This document shows positions 27,981 to 37,547 of a stretch of 64,000 nucleotides of DNA, piece after piece; position 1 is the stretch's first letter, and every line of letters starts with the position of its first letter. This DNA is from Bacteroidia bacterium. GTDB taxonomy: Bacteria; Bacteroidota; Bacteroidia; SpSt-205. Under the pieces are notes generated by a model. The model worked only from the letters and a program-made list of their open reading frames with translations. It did no database searches and was not told where the DNA came from. The stretch spans positions 124,001 through 188,000 of the forward strand of contig JAOAHZ010000002.1 of assembly GCA_026414975.1 (NCBI GenBank), read 5' to 3'. The position numbers and the translations under genes are program-made.

Positions 27981-30230
27981 ATGCGCTGGGTAGGACTTGT
28001 TGTAACATGCCTGTATGCTCAGGGGGGCGTGGCAATAGGACAATGGGGCACTTATGCCTATCACGGTTTCATTAGGCAAGTTGGATATGTCCCCCCTTAT
28101 TTCTGGTTTCTAAGCGGAGAGGGGGTATGCTTGATAGACGCCGAGACGGGGGCCTACCGAGAATTAGACCGACCCCGAGGTCTCCTCTATAATCGCCCAA
28201 CAGCCCTTTATAGCGACCCCTACTCTGCGCAGATATTCTTGGGATACGGAGATGGAAGCATCCAATACGGCACCTCACCCGAGAACTTAGACCTGCTACA
28301 AGACATAGCTGCCAATCCGTTTTACACTTCCCGAGCTATAAGGGATTTTTGTGCAAAGGGAGACACCTTGGTCATAGCCACTGATTTTGGCTTAGTGGTG
28401 TGGCATAAGAAGCAACGGCGAGTCTTGGCTACGGTAACTCAGTTTCCGGACAAACCTTTCGCTCAGCCTGTGAAACGGGTGTGGTGGGCTGTAGGGCGAC
28501 TGTGGGCCTTCTTAGATGAGGGGCTCTACGCCCTTCCAGAAGGACGGCCCTGGATAGGACCCTGGGAGAAGGCAAGTCGGCGAGGCATAGTGGATACCCT
28601 GAACTTCTTTCAGGGTTGGGCCGAAATGCGAGAGGGATTAGTCATCGCTTCTCGCCAGAAGCTATACCGCTGGGCTGACACGGGCTGGGTAGCTTATACA
28701 CCGGCAGCGTTTTTAGATAATAGGCGGGTATTTAGCTTGTGTGGCTATGGAGGTGGTTGGGGCATAGCAGTCTCCGATACGAGCGAAATGTTCTTTTTCG
28801 GGTCAGACGGTCAAGTTCGTAAGTTGTGGAACGCTGGCCCTCATGTGCTGTGGATGAGTCCGACAGCTTCTCATATAGCGGCTGGGACCACCTGGATAGG
28901 AGGATTTGCCGTCTCCCCTCAGATACAGACGGGGACAGATGCCTTCCAGCGCCTCCGAGATGGAGGAGTTACAGAGATTTTGCCGACGCCAAGCGGGTTA
29001 TTCTTTTTACATTATGGCTCTGGGTTTTGGGGACCAGGGTGGGGAGGGGTCATCACCTTCTATCCTCACGGCGCTCAAAAAGGAGTGGCCTTTAACCTCA
29101 ACACGCTTATTGGTCGCACTCCCGGTGGCTTTACTCAAGCAGCTTGGGATGGACAGCGCGCATGGATACTCACGAGTTCCCTTCTATTGCGTCTCGCTCC
29201 CGAAGGGGCTTTGGATACCTTCACAGCATACAACGCACCATTTGATGGGCTCTTCCCTAATGCAGATGGCCGACCTACTCTTATGGGCTTCTCTTCCATC
29301 GCTATAGACTCCAAAGGCACCGTCTGGATAGGTAAAAGCTTCGGTAATCGGAACATCGTATGGTACGCGCCAGCATCGGGACGATGGTATAGCCTGCCTC
29401 GCTCTGAGATGGTATTGTCTGTCAAGATTGACTCTCGGGGCTACAAGTGGTGCCTCCTGAGAGGAGGTAAAATCCTCGTCATAGACGATCAAGGTCTGCC
29501 AGAGGACCCTACTCGTCATCGTTCTATTCTCTTAGGGGATGGAGGCGTTCCCTTGGTAGGACTACCCAGCTCGGTCATTCAATCCATAGCACCAGATAGA
29601 ATGGGCGCAGTTTGGCTTGGTACGGACAAGGGCGTCGCCGTCTTGTATGGAGACCCCTTCGCAGGCTCGGTTTCGGTATCCATCCCTATAATAGAAAATC
29701 GCTACCTCCTGGAAGAGGAGAGCATCACAGATATTGTCGTGGATGGACAAAATCGCAAGTGGATTGGGACCTCTGGTAGTGGGGTATATGTCATAAGCTC
29801 AGATGGCAGCCGCCAGCTTGCCTCTTACAATGCCCAAAATAGTCCTTTACCCAGTAACCTCATCTATCGGATACGCGCTTGGGATCAAACGGGAGAAATA
29901 TTCATCATCACTTCGGATGGCGCGGTGAGTTACAGAGATTTTGCCACGACGCCCTCAGAGAGCTTAGATACTTTGTACATTTTTCCTAATCCCGCTCGCC
30001 GCAGCTTTGAGGGCTGGGTGGGTATAAGGGGTTTATCTGAAGGGAGTACGGTACGGATCATGACGGTTGATGGTCAGCAGGTACGCTACCTTCAATCTTT
30101 TGGAGGTCAAGCGGTATGGGACTTACGGACGGTTCAGGGTGACAAAGTAGCTCCTGGCGTATATATCGTCGGGGCTTTGGATCAGGAGGGGCGACGCACC
30201 GCAGTCGGGAAAATAATTGTTACGGACTAA
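27981..30230 (+). CDS. PorZ-like T9SS beta-propeller protein with C-terminal sorting domain
   Basis: MRWVGLVVTCLYAQGGVAIGQWGTY..., propeller repeats (KGTVWIGKSFG, MGAVWLGTDKGVAVLYGD, NRKWIGTSGSGVYVIS), C-term IFPNPARRSFEGWVGIRGL... Confidence 0.75.
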   Translation: MRWVGLVVTCLYAQGGVAIGQWGTYAYHGFIRQVGYVPPYFWFLSGEGVCLIDAETGAYRELDRPRGLLYNRPTALYSDPYSAQIFLGYGDGSIQYGTSPENLDLLQDIAANPFYTSRAIRDFCAKGDTLVIATDFGLVVWHKKQRRVLATVTQFPDKPFAQPVKRVWWAVGRLWAFLDEGLYALPEGRPWIGPWEKASRRGIVDTLNFFQGWAEMREGLVIASRQKLYRWADTGWVAYTPAAFLDNRRVFSLCGYGGGWGIAVSDTSEMFFFGSDGQVRKLWNAGPHVLWMSPTASHIAAGTTWIGGFAVSPQIQTGTDAFQRLRDGGVTEILPTPSGLFFLHYGSGFWGPGWGGVITFYPHGAQKGVAFNLNTLIGRTPGGFTQAAWDGQRAWILTSSLLLRLAPEGALDTFTAYNAPFDGLFPNADGRPTLMGFSSIAIDSKGTVWIGKSFGNRNIVWYAPASGRWYSLPRSEMVLSVKIDSRGYKWCLLRGGKILVIDDQGLPEDPTRHRSILLGDGGVPLVGLPSSVIQSIAPDRMGAVWLGTDKGVAVLYGDPFAGSVSVSIPIIENRYLLEEESITDIVVDGQNRKWIGTSGSGVYVISSDGSRQLASYNAQNSPLPSNLIYRIRAWDQTGEIFIITSDGAVSYRDFATTPSESLDTLYIFPNPARRSFEGWVGIRGLSEGSTVRIMTVDGQQVRYLQSFGGQAVWDLRTVQGDKVAPGVYIVGALDQEGRRTAVGKIIVTD

Positions 30231-30728
30231 GTGCAAGTGCGCTTTTTCATTGCTGCAGCGACCCATCCAGATCGGTGGCGGCGCCGTCTTCGTCCCTTGA
30301 AAGCCCCCGCTTTGATAGGCTGCGTCGGCCAAGGAGCAGCGGATGCCTCCAAGCACCTCAGTGCCCTTTTTTCCGCCGAAGGCATGCCTAATCGTTGGCT
30401 CTCTCTCCGCAAAAGACCCTCTCTCTTAGAGGGAAGCCTCCGCTGCGAAACCTGGATAGAAACGCCCCTTTATCACCTCATGCAGCCTGTCTCCTTACTT
30501 ATTTTAGACGCAGAGGAATCTCAGCTCTACGCTCTAAGGAGTTACCTCTTCACCAAAGGGGTGATTGACAAAACCCACTTTTTTCCCGCTCATCCCATCC
30601 CTCAAACCCTCTACGCAACCCAGATGGACGAGCTAAAAACGTGGGCTGAAGCTATGGAAGAGCTTAGGTCAGACATGGAACTGGCTACTCAGTGGCTGCC
30701 CTGCATTCTAACCCCATTCATTGCATGA
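30231..30728 (+). CDS. Hypothetical protein
   Basis: Intact ORF (GTG start) between the porZ-like gene and recO; no recognised motif. Confidence 0.5.
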   Translation: MQVRFFIAAATHPDRWRRRLRPLKAPALIGCVGQGAADASKHLSALFSAEGMPNRWLSLRKRPSLLEGSLRCETWIETPLYHLMQPVSLLILDAEESQLYALRSYLFTKGVIDKTHFFPAHPIPQTLYATQMDELKTWAEAMEELRSDMELATQWLPCILTPFIA

Positions 30729-31261
30729 GCCAAGAAGTCAAAACCCCAGCTCTCATCCTTCAACGCTACCCCTTTCGGGAACGAAGCTGGATAATTCGCC
30801 TCCATACCCCGAAAGAAGGCACGATAAGTACTCTTTTATCGGGGCGACGAGGGGCAGCTATTCTCCCCGGTGCTCTGATGCAAGTCTGTCTTCGCCTGCG
30901 CCCGACCAGAGAGGTCCAGCGCTTGACCGAGATAGAATGGCATTACATGTATAGGCGATTTTTCCACGAACCCGCCCACACGGCGTATCTTTTCCTCATT
31001 GTAGAGTGGCTCAACCAGTGCCTTTATGGACCAGACCCGCTCCTATTTGATTGGGTCCGGAACCAGCTGATCGAGTTAGACTCGGCGGAGAATCCCGAAC
31101 TCAGCACCCGAAACCTTCTATCAGAGCTTTTGTGCCGATTAGGGGGCTCGCCTCCTCCCAGCAGCGCTTCTCTCCCCGACATAGAAAAAGCCTACCAGGC
31201 GTTTTTCCCCTACTGGAAGCCTATCCGCAGCTTAAACCTCACTACCTTTGCGAGCTTATGA
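30725..31261 (+). CDS. recO: DNA repair protein RecO
   Basis: PALILQRYPFRERSWIIRLHTPKEGTISTLLSGRRG...; typical RecO OB-fold start. Confidence 0.75.
   Translation: MSQEVKTPALILQRYPFRERSWIIRLHTPKEGTISTLLSGRRGAAILPGALMQVCLRLRPTREVQRLTEIEWHYMYRRFFHEPAHTAYLFLIVEWLNQCLYGPDPLLFDWVRNQLIELDSAENPELSTRNLLSELLCRLGGSPPPSSASLPDIEKAYQAFFPYWKPIRSLNLTTFASL
31243..31250 (+). promoter_or_regulatory. TACCTTTG, 7 bp before dxs ATG, inside recO 3' end
   Basis: Exact TAnnTTTG match. Confidence 0.6.
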
Positions 31262-33207
31262 GAGATAACCCTACTCCTACCAGCGCTCTTCTATCTAAGA
31301 TTGAATTTCCCAGCCAACTCAGAGCTCTAAGCGAAGAGGATTTACCTCAGCTTGCTGAGGAACTGCGACAGTTTCTCATCCACCATGCCGCTCAATATGG
31401 GGGGCATTTTGCGGCAAGCCTTGGGGTTGTAGAGCTAACTATCGCCCTTCACTATGTGTATCAGACCCCCGAGGACCTTCTCGTGTGGGATGTAGGGCAT
31501 CAGGCGTACGGTCATAAAGTTCTCACAGGACGACGCTCTGTCTTTCACACAAATCGTCAGAAAGATGGTATCTCAGGCTTTCCTAAGCGGGAGGAGTCGC
31601 CTTACGATACCTTCGGTGTAGGCCATTCTTCTACTTCCATCTCAGCTGCCTTAGGTATGGCTGAAGCTTTGCGTCATAAAGGGGAGCGACACCGAAAAGT
31701 GGTAGCCGTGATCGGAGATGGAGCTCTCACCGCTGGCCTTGCTTACGAAGGACTCAATAACGTTGGCGCCCTCCAGCCCGACATCCTCATCATCCTAAAT
31801 GACAATCAAATCTCCATAGACGAAAATGTAGGCGCTATAAAGGACTACCTCGCCGGCATCACAGCCTCTAAAGCATACAATCGTTTCCGAGATGAGGTAT
31901 GGAAGTTTCTGAGCTGGCTTCAAGAGAAGCTGGGTGCGCGCGTACGCGATTACGCAGCGCGCATGGAGGAAATGCTAACCTTTTTGGTAGCTCGTCCGGC
32001 CGTACTCTTTGAAAGTTTAGGGCTACGCTACTTTGGTCCCGTGAACGGACACGATATACGGGGACTCGTAGATACTCTACGCAACTTGAGGGAGCTTCCC
32101 GGTCCGAAGCTCCTCCACTGCCATACTATCAAAGGCAAAGGCTTTCCCTTAGCCGAAAAGGACCCTATCAAGTGGCATGCCCCGGCTTTCAAGTTTGATC
32201 CCAAGACAGGGGAGCCTCTTAATCCTCCTTCTACTAAGCCGACTCCCCCTCGCTATCAAGATGTATTCGGCGAAACAGTTATAGAGCTGGCCCGTATGGA
32301 TCATCGGGTCGTGGCTGTGACCCCTGCCATGCTTTCCGGCTCTGGCTTGACCAAAATGCGCCAGCTCATGCCAGATCGCTGCTACGATGTTGGAATCGCC
32401 GAACAGCACGCCGTTACATTTAGCGCTGGCTTGGCTACTCAGGGCATGAAAGTCTTCTGTAACATTTACTCCACTTTCCTCCAGCGAGCCTACGATCAAG
32501 TTATTCACGATGTAGCGATACAGAACCTGCCTGTCATCTTCTGCTTAGATAGGGCAGGAGCCGTCGGAGCCGACGGCGCGACGCATCAAGGGCTATACGA
32601 TATCGCCTACCTACGCCCTATACCCAACCTCATCCTATCTGCTCCTTTGAATGAGTCAGAGCTGCGAAATCTCATGTACACTGCCCTCAAGGCTAATCAA
32701 CCTTTCGTCATCCGATACCCACGAGGCCATGGCGTTTTATTAGAGTGGCGCACGCCCTTTGAAGAGCTGCCTATCGGAAAAGGTCGCCTACTCCGAGAAG
32801 GAGAAGAGGTGGCTATCCTTAGCTATGGACACATCGGCAATGAGGTGCTCAGAGCCTGCGATCTATTAGCCGAGGAAAAGCTACATCCCGCTGTATATGA
32901 TTTGCGCTTTGCTAAACCCTTAGACCATGAGCTTTTGGAAGATATAGCAGAACGATTCAGATACATCATCACGGTAGAGGATGGCGTGAAAATCGGAGGG
33001 GTGGGAAGCGCTGTATTAGAATGGTTCTCAGAGCGGGGCTACTTGATCCCTGTCAAGCGCCTCGGAGCTCCCGATAGAGTCATTGAACAAGCCACCCAGG
33101 CGGAGCAGTATGCCTTATGCGGCTACGATCATCACGCCATAGCTGAAGCCGTGCGGCAGGCGTATAAACAAGCCGTACCTTTGCGCGCGTGGAAGCTATC
33201 CTCGTAG
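31258..33207 (+). CDS. dxs: 1-deoxy-D-xylulose-5-phosphate synthase
   Basis: GGHFAASLGVVELTIALHYVY, DVGHQAYGHKVLTGRR, VIGDGALTAGLAYEGLNN, NDNQISIDENVGA, DRAGAVGADGATHQGLYDIAYLR; ATG at 31258. Confidence 0.95.
   Translation: MRDNPTPTSALLSKIEFPSQLRALSEEDLPQLAEELRQFLIHHAAQYGGHFAASLGVVELTIALHYVYQTPEDLLVWDVGHQAYGHKVLTGRRSVFHTNRQKDGISGFPKREESPYDTFGVGHSSTSISAALGMAEALRHKGERHRKVVAVIGDGALTAGLAYEGLNNVGALQPDILIILNDNQISIDENVGAIKDYLAGITASKAYNRFRDEVWKFLSWLQEKLGARVRDYAARMEEMLTFLVARPAVLFESLGLRYFGPVNGHDIRGLVDTLRNLRELPGPKLLHCHTIKGKGFPLAEKDPIKWHAPAFKFDPKTGEPLNPPSTKPTPPRYQDVFGETVIELARMDHRVVAVTPAMLSGSGLTKMRQLMPDRCYDVGIAEQHAVTFSAGLATQGMKVFCNIYSTFLQRAYDQVIHDVAIQNLPVIFCLDRAGAVGADGATHQGLYDIAYLRPIPNLILSAPLNESELRNLMYTALKANQPFVIRYPRGHGVLLEWRTPFEELPIGKGRLLREGEEVAILSYGHIGNEVLRACDLLAEEKLHPAVYDLRFAKPLDHELLEDIAERFRYIITVEDGVKIGGVGSAVLEWFSERGYLIPVKRLGAPDRVIEQATQAEQYALCGYDHHAIAEAVRQAYKQAVPLRAWKLSS
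33176..33183 (+). promoter_or_regulatory. TACCTTTG, 5 bp before nhaD GTG, inside dxs 3' end
   Basis: Exact TAnnTTTG match. Confidence 0.65.
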
Positions 33208-34484
33208 GAGCCTTTATCATAGGCTATGCCTTAATCGCTTTAGAACATCGGCTCCATATAGATAAAGCAGCTACAGCTATTCTCCTCGGCGCCACCATGT
33301 GGTTTGTGATTTTTGGAGTACCCCTTTTCACCACAGGTAGCGTACCCTCTTCCATTGAAGAGGGGTTGGCTCATCATCTAAGTGAGGCAGCGGGTGTATT
33401 ATTCTTTCTGTTGGGCGCCATGACCATTGTAGAGGTCATAGATTCTTACGATGGATTTCAGTTTGTGCTTCGGCTTTTGCGTATTCGTAACCTATGGGGC
33501 TTTTTGGCTGCGCTGGTATCGCTGAGCTTTTTTCTATCAGCGGTCATAGATAATCTCACGGCCACACTTCTTATGGTCTCTCTCCTGCAAAAAGCTACTC
33601 CAGCGGATCAGCGAAATGTCCGCTTGCTGGGTGCTTCTCTGATTGTACTGGCTGCTAACTCTGGTGGTGCTTGGAGCCCCCTCGGTGATGTAACAACCAC
33701 CATGCTCTGGATCAAAGGCTGCATCACAGAACTTAGGATCATTCAAAGCCTGCTGCTACCCAGCATTATTTCCATTCTCATTCCATTTCTGATTTTGGGG
33801 CGGCTGCTGCGAGGAGCCTCTATTCACATAGACGAAGCTCTATCCAGCATAAAAGAGGAGATTCCGCGACAGGTAAGCCTTACAGTGTTTACTGTGGGGA
33901 TTTTTGGGATTTTGGTTGTCCCCATCCTGAAGGTAGTATTTCATGTACCTCCATTTTTAGCAATGCTTCTGTCTATGAGTATTGTCTGGCTCACGACCGA
34001 ACTGCTCTATCGGCGACTTCGGGATAGAGTGGATGAACCCGTAAAACTACGAGTCACCTCAGCCCTCGAGAAAATAGATACCCCCAGCCTGTTATTCTTC
34101 TTGGGAATCCTTTTAGCGGTGGGAGGCTTAGGAGAGGTTGGTATCTTACGAGAAGCCGCTCGCCTTCTCAATGAAACCATAGGTAACTTGGACCTCGTCG
34201 TGTTTCTCATGGGTATTCTTTCAGCCATCATAGATAATGTACCCCTTGTAGCGGCAGCGATTGAGATGTACCCTCTGTCAGAATTTCCAACCGATCATCG
34301 GCTATGGGAATTTATAGCGTACGCTGCAGGCGTGGGAGGTAATCTCCTCATCATCGGCTCAGCAGCTGGCGTCATAGCGATGGGCATGGAGAAAATAGAA
34401 TTCTTCTGGTACCTCCGCCGAGTCTCGTGGATTGCTTTTTTGGGATACGCTGCAGGTGCTTTAGCTTATATGCTGATAGTTTAG
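33189..34484 (+). CDS. nhaD: NhaD-type sodium/proton antiporter
   Basis: GTG start; ANSGGAWSPLGDVTTTMLW, SAVIDNLTATLLMVSLL, SAIIDNVPLVAAAIEMYPL, GGNLLIIGSAAGVIAMGM. Confidence 0.85.
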   Translation: MEAILVGAFIIGYALIALEHRLHIDKAATAILLGATMWFVIFGVPLFTTGSVPSSIEEGLAHHLSEAAGVLFFLLGAMTIVEVIDSYDGFQFVLRLLRIRNLWGFLAALVSLSFFLSAVIDNLTATLLMVSLLQKATPADQRNVRLLGASLIVLAANSGGAWSPLGDVTTTMLWIKGCITELRIIQSLLLPSIISILIPFLILGRLLRGASIHIDEALSSIKEEIPRQVSLTVFTVGIFGILVVPILKVVFHVPPFLAMLLSMSIVWLTTELLYRRLRDRVDEPVKLRVTSALEKIDTPSLLFFLGILLAVGGLGEVGILREAARLLNETIGNLDLVVFLMGILSAIIDNVPLVAAAIEMYPLSEFPTDHRLWEFIAYAAGVGGNLLIIGSAAGVIAMGMEKIEFFWYLRRVSWIAFLGYAAGALAYMLIV

Positions 34485-34653
34485 GCCAGCTGTCAACTGT
34501 CCTCAGAAGCAGCTTAACAGAGCATTTCCCCGTTGGCCATCATTTATCCCTTTGCGAGGTTTTATTCGCCTAAAGCTCTCCCTCGCCTGATACCATTCTC
34601 GTCGTAAAGAGCGAAGAATACCTTCCATACAGCACCAGTTTGTACTTTGGGCC

Positions 34654-36297
34654 ATGATCAAGAAAACAGCGATCCTCGCTGCGTTAGAATCCCTGATAGA
34701 GCGATTAGAGCTGGTAGAAACCCAACCATTTCGCATCAAAGCCTATCAACGATTGCGAGAGGTTTTAGCTGAGCTGCCTGATTCAGCATGGACCTCAGCC
34801 ACAGCCTTAGATGCAGAACTGCGACAGCGAGCTGGTATAGGGGAGGGATTGCGGCGCATAGCCCGCGAGCTTTACGATACCGGAACAGCGCCCCTTTTAG
34901 AAGATATGAAACATCAAGTGCCCGAAAGCGTCGTAGAGCTGCGGCGCCTGCCGGGCTTGGGACCCAAACGCATCCAAGAATTATGGAAAGAGTTGGGGAT
35001 CGTTTCCGTGGATGCGCTCGCTCAAGCGATTGAACGAGGCAAGCTGAACAATAGGAAGGGATGGAGCCCTTCTCTGATTGAAAGGCTACGGCAAGGGATA
35101 GCTGTCTACAAAGCCCAGCGACACACTCTACTCTATCACGAAGCCCTCCATGTATGGGATGAAGCTATAGAGCCTCTGCGCAGAAGAGGACTTAAGGTAG
35201 AACCTGTGGGGGAGGTTCGGCGAGCTTTGCCTTTAGTTCACTCGGTAGAGGGGATTCTGCTCACCGAGGGAGCTCAGTTCGCAAAGAATATAGGATGGTA
35301 CCACCTCAATGCCGATACCCTCGTTCATCCCACCCTTCCTATAAAGCTTTACCTCGTTGAACGGGACGCTTGGGGATTAGCCCTTTTACGCCTCACAGGA
35401 CCGTCATCCTTTTGGGAGGTGCTACAGACACGACTTCCCCATGAGCTTAAGGCTATCTCCGAGGAGGAAGTATTTTCGGTTTTGGGCCTGCCGTACATTT
35501 TACCAGCATGGCGGGATTGGGACGACATCATAGTTTTGGCAGAAAAGGGATTTCTCCCCGAACCCTTGACCACCTCTCACATTCAGGGCAGTGTGCATGT
35601 ACATACCACTTATTCAGATGGGGCCGATTCACTACAAGCTATGGCGGAGGCAGCCCGAGCTCAGGGATGGAAATGGTTAGGCATCGCTGATCACAGTCAG
35701 CGAGCAACTTATGCAAGGGGTTTATCGCCAGAGCAGCTCATGAAACAAGCCCAAGAAATAGATACGCTAAACCAGCAATACCATGGTACCTTCACCCTTC
35801 TAAAAGGCATAGAAGCCGATATCCTACCTGATGGCAAAATAGACTACGACGAGACCCTATGGCAGCGTTTAGATTACATCGTTGCATCCATTCATGAGAA
35901 ACTGCATATGAGCCGAGCCGAAGCTACCCAGCGTTTAGAGCAAGCTTTATCCAATCCTTATGTGCGCGTTTTAGGGCATTGGACGGGTCGTCTGCTGCGG
36001 AGCCGTCCGGGCTATCCCATAGATGAAGAGAAAATCCTCACCTTGTGCGCAGAACGAGGCATAGCCATAGAGTTCAATGCCAATCCTCATCGTATGGAGA
36101 TAGACTGGCGCTGGGTAAGGCGTGCTGCTGAACTCGGTGTGCGAATCATCCTTACTACCGATGCCCATACAGTCTCTGAGATAAGCTATTGGCGGAGCGG
36201 TCTGGCAGTCCTGCAAAAAGGGTTGCTTCCTCCTACTTTGCTCCTAAATACCGAGGAGTTAGCGCCATTCAAACCATCCCATCCAAAAGCTACCTGA
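34654..36297 (+). CDS. PolX-like protein: HhH and degenerate pol-beta palm plus intact PHP phosphoesterase domain
   Basis: PFRIKAYQRLREVL...LRRLPGLGPKRIQELW; degenerate VGEVRRALPLVHSVEGILL; PHP HVHTTYSDG...IADHS...GIEADI...SIHEKL...TDAHT. Confidence 0.85.
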   Translation: MIKKTAILAALESLIERLELVETQPFRIKAYQRLREVLAELPDSAWTSATALDAELRQRAGIGEGLRRIARELYDTGTAPLLEDMKHQVPESVVELRRLPGLGPKRIQELWKELGIVSVDALAQAIERGKLNNRKGWSPSLIERLRQGIAVYKAQRHTLLYHEALHVWDEAIEPLRRRGLKVEPVGEVRRALPLVHSVEGILLTEGAQFAKNIGWYHLNADTLVHPTLPIKLYLVERDAWGLALLRLTGPSSFWEVLQTRLPHELKAISEEEVFSVLGLPYILPAWRDWDDIIVLAEKGFLPEPLTTSHIQGSVHVHTTYSDGADSLQAMAEAARAQGWKWLGIADHSQRATYARGLSPEQLMKQAQEIDTLNQQYHGTFTLLKGIEADILPDGKIDYDETLWQRLDYIVASIHEKLHMSRAEATQRLEQALSNPYVRVLGHWTGRLLRSRPGYPIDEEKILTLCAERGIAIEFNANPHRMEIDWRWVRRAAELGVRIILTTDAHTVSEISYWRSGLAVLQKGLLPPTLLLNTEELAPFKPSHPKAT

Positions 36298-36385
36298 AAC
36301 CCCCTCTATGAAGCCCTAAGGCCTGACGAACGAAAAAGCCTGCAGGTCCAGCGGGACCTTTACAATCTTTTCCAACCCAAAACCC

Positions 36386-36393
36386 TAACTTTG
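36386..36393 (+). promoter_or_regulatory. TAACTTTG, 4 bp before ATG 36398
   Basis: Exact TAnnTTTG match. Confidence 0.7.
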
Positions 36394-36397
36394 AAAC

Positions 36398-36949
36398 ATG
36401 CCGACTTATGCAGAAAATATTCCCATAGGCACGGCTCTTCCCCCTTTCAAACTTCCAACCGTGTGTGGGGAGTGGGTAGACAGTTCAGCTCTATCAGGGA
36501 AGCCGTTGGTGGTCGTTTTCACTTGTGGGCACTGCCCCTATGTCCAAGCCATAGAGGAACGGATGCTAAAGTTAGCTGCGGCCTATATCCCGCGAGGCAT
36601 ACAATGGCTTGGCATAGCTTCCAATGACCCCCATCTGTACCCTGAGGAAGATTCACCCGAAGCCTTATGTCGACGCACTCGGGAAAAAGGGTATCCCTTT
36701 CCGATCCTGTACGACGAGACCCAAGCGGTAGCTAAAGCCTTCGGAGCTGTATGTACGCCTGAATTCTTTGCGTATGACTCTCAACACCGCCTGTACTACC
36801 ATGGGCGATTAGACGATAACTGGAAAGAGCCTAATGCGGTGAAACGAGAAGAGCTAAAGGAGGCTTTAGAGTCACTTCTATCGGGAAGGCCTGCTCCCTC
36901 ACCTCAGTTTCCAAGCATGGGATGTTCCATAAAATGGAAAGGGGTCTAA
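36398..36949 (+). CDS. Thioredoxin/peroxiredoxin-fold (AhpC/TSA-like) protein
   Basis: PIGTALPPFKLPTVCGEWVDSSALSGKPLVVVFTCGHCPYVQAIEERM; CTPEFFAYD. Confidence 0.85.
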   Translation: MPTYAENIPIGTALPPFKLPTVCGEWVDSSALSGKPLVVVFTCGHCPYVQAIEERMLKLAAAYIPRGIQWLGIASNDPHLYPEEDSPEALCRRTREKGYPFPILYDETQAVAKAFGAVCTPEFFAYDSQHRLYYHGRLDDNWKEPNAVKREELKEALESLLSGRPAPSPQFPSMGCSIKWKGV

Positions 36950-37518
36950 GAACTCCTTTACTCTGGGGTGGCTTAGGCGCAATAGCTGCGGCTCAGAGGG
37001 TTCTGGTAGGACCTTCGGGCAAGGATTCGGTGCTCTCGGCGGGAAAGCTCATGATCCGTTACGAGGCACCTGCAGGTTGGCAGCGCGACACCTTTATTTT
37101 GACCGTACGCAATGCAATCGGTATCGTCACCCGAGCTCGTTTGAAGCCCCAGCCCAATGGCCCCCATCAAGCCGAAATATCCCTCCTCAAACCGGGCTTC
37201 TTTGTTCTCTTGGTACAACACCCTAAAGTGGGGGGACGCATCTGGGCTTCCCACCGCCTGTATGTATTAGCACCACCTTATACCACGATTGGACAGGTCA
37301 GAGCTTACCACAATACCCTGCTGGCTCGCAAACCCACTTCTGTATCTTATCCCCCTGAACTGCCAGAAGAACTGATTCCTCTCGTGGAGACTTTTCCTGA
37401 TGCCTCGCCGCCACCTGATGTTTTGATTGAGGAGGATACATTGCCTGACGACAGGTGGCCTTCCGTAGAAGAGGAAGTAGGGGATTCCCTTGATGACGAT
37501 GTTTTAGAAGATGACTGA
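36922..37518 (+). CDS. Hypothetical exported protein with acidic C-terminal tail
   Basis: N-terminal hydrophobic segment ending AIAAAQ; C-term EEVGDSLDDDVLEDD; overlaps end of 36398 gene. Confidence 0.55.
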   Translation: MFHKMERGLRTPLLWGGLGAIAAAQRVLVGPSGKDSVLSAGKLMIRYEAPAGWQRDTFILTVRNAIGIVTRARLKPQPNGPHQAEISLLKPGFFVLLVQHPKVGGRIWASHRLYVLAPPYTTIGQVRAYHNTLLARKPTSVSYPPELPEELIPLVETFPDASPPPDVLIEEDTLPDDRWPSVEEEVGDSLDDDVLEDD

Positions 37519-37547
37519 TAGGAATCCGGCTTTTTGTTTGCCTGCGT

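Noticed and set aside
28826-29307. Alternate-frame ORFs (89 aa and 133 aa) inside the porZ-like gene
   Set aside because: Same-strand frame-shadow of a well-supported CDS.
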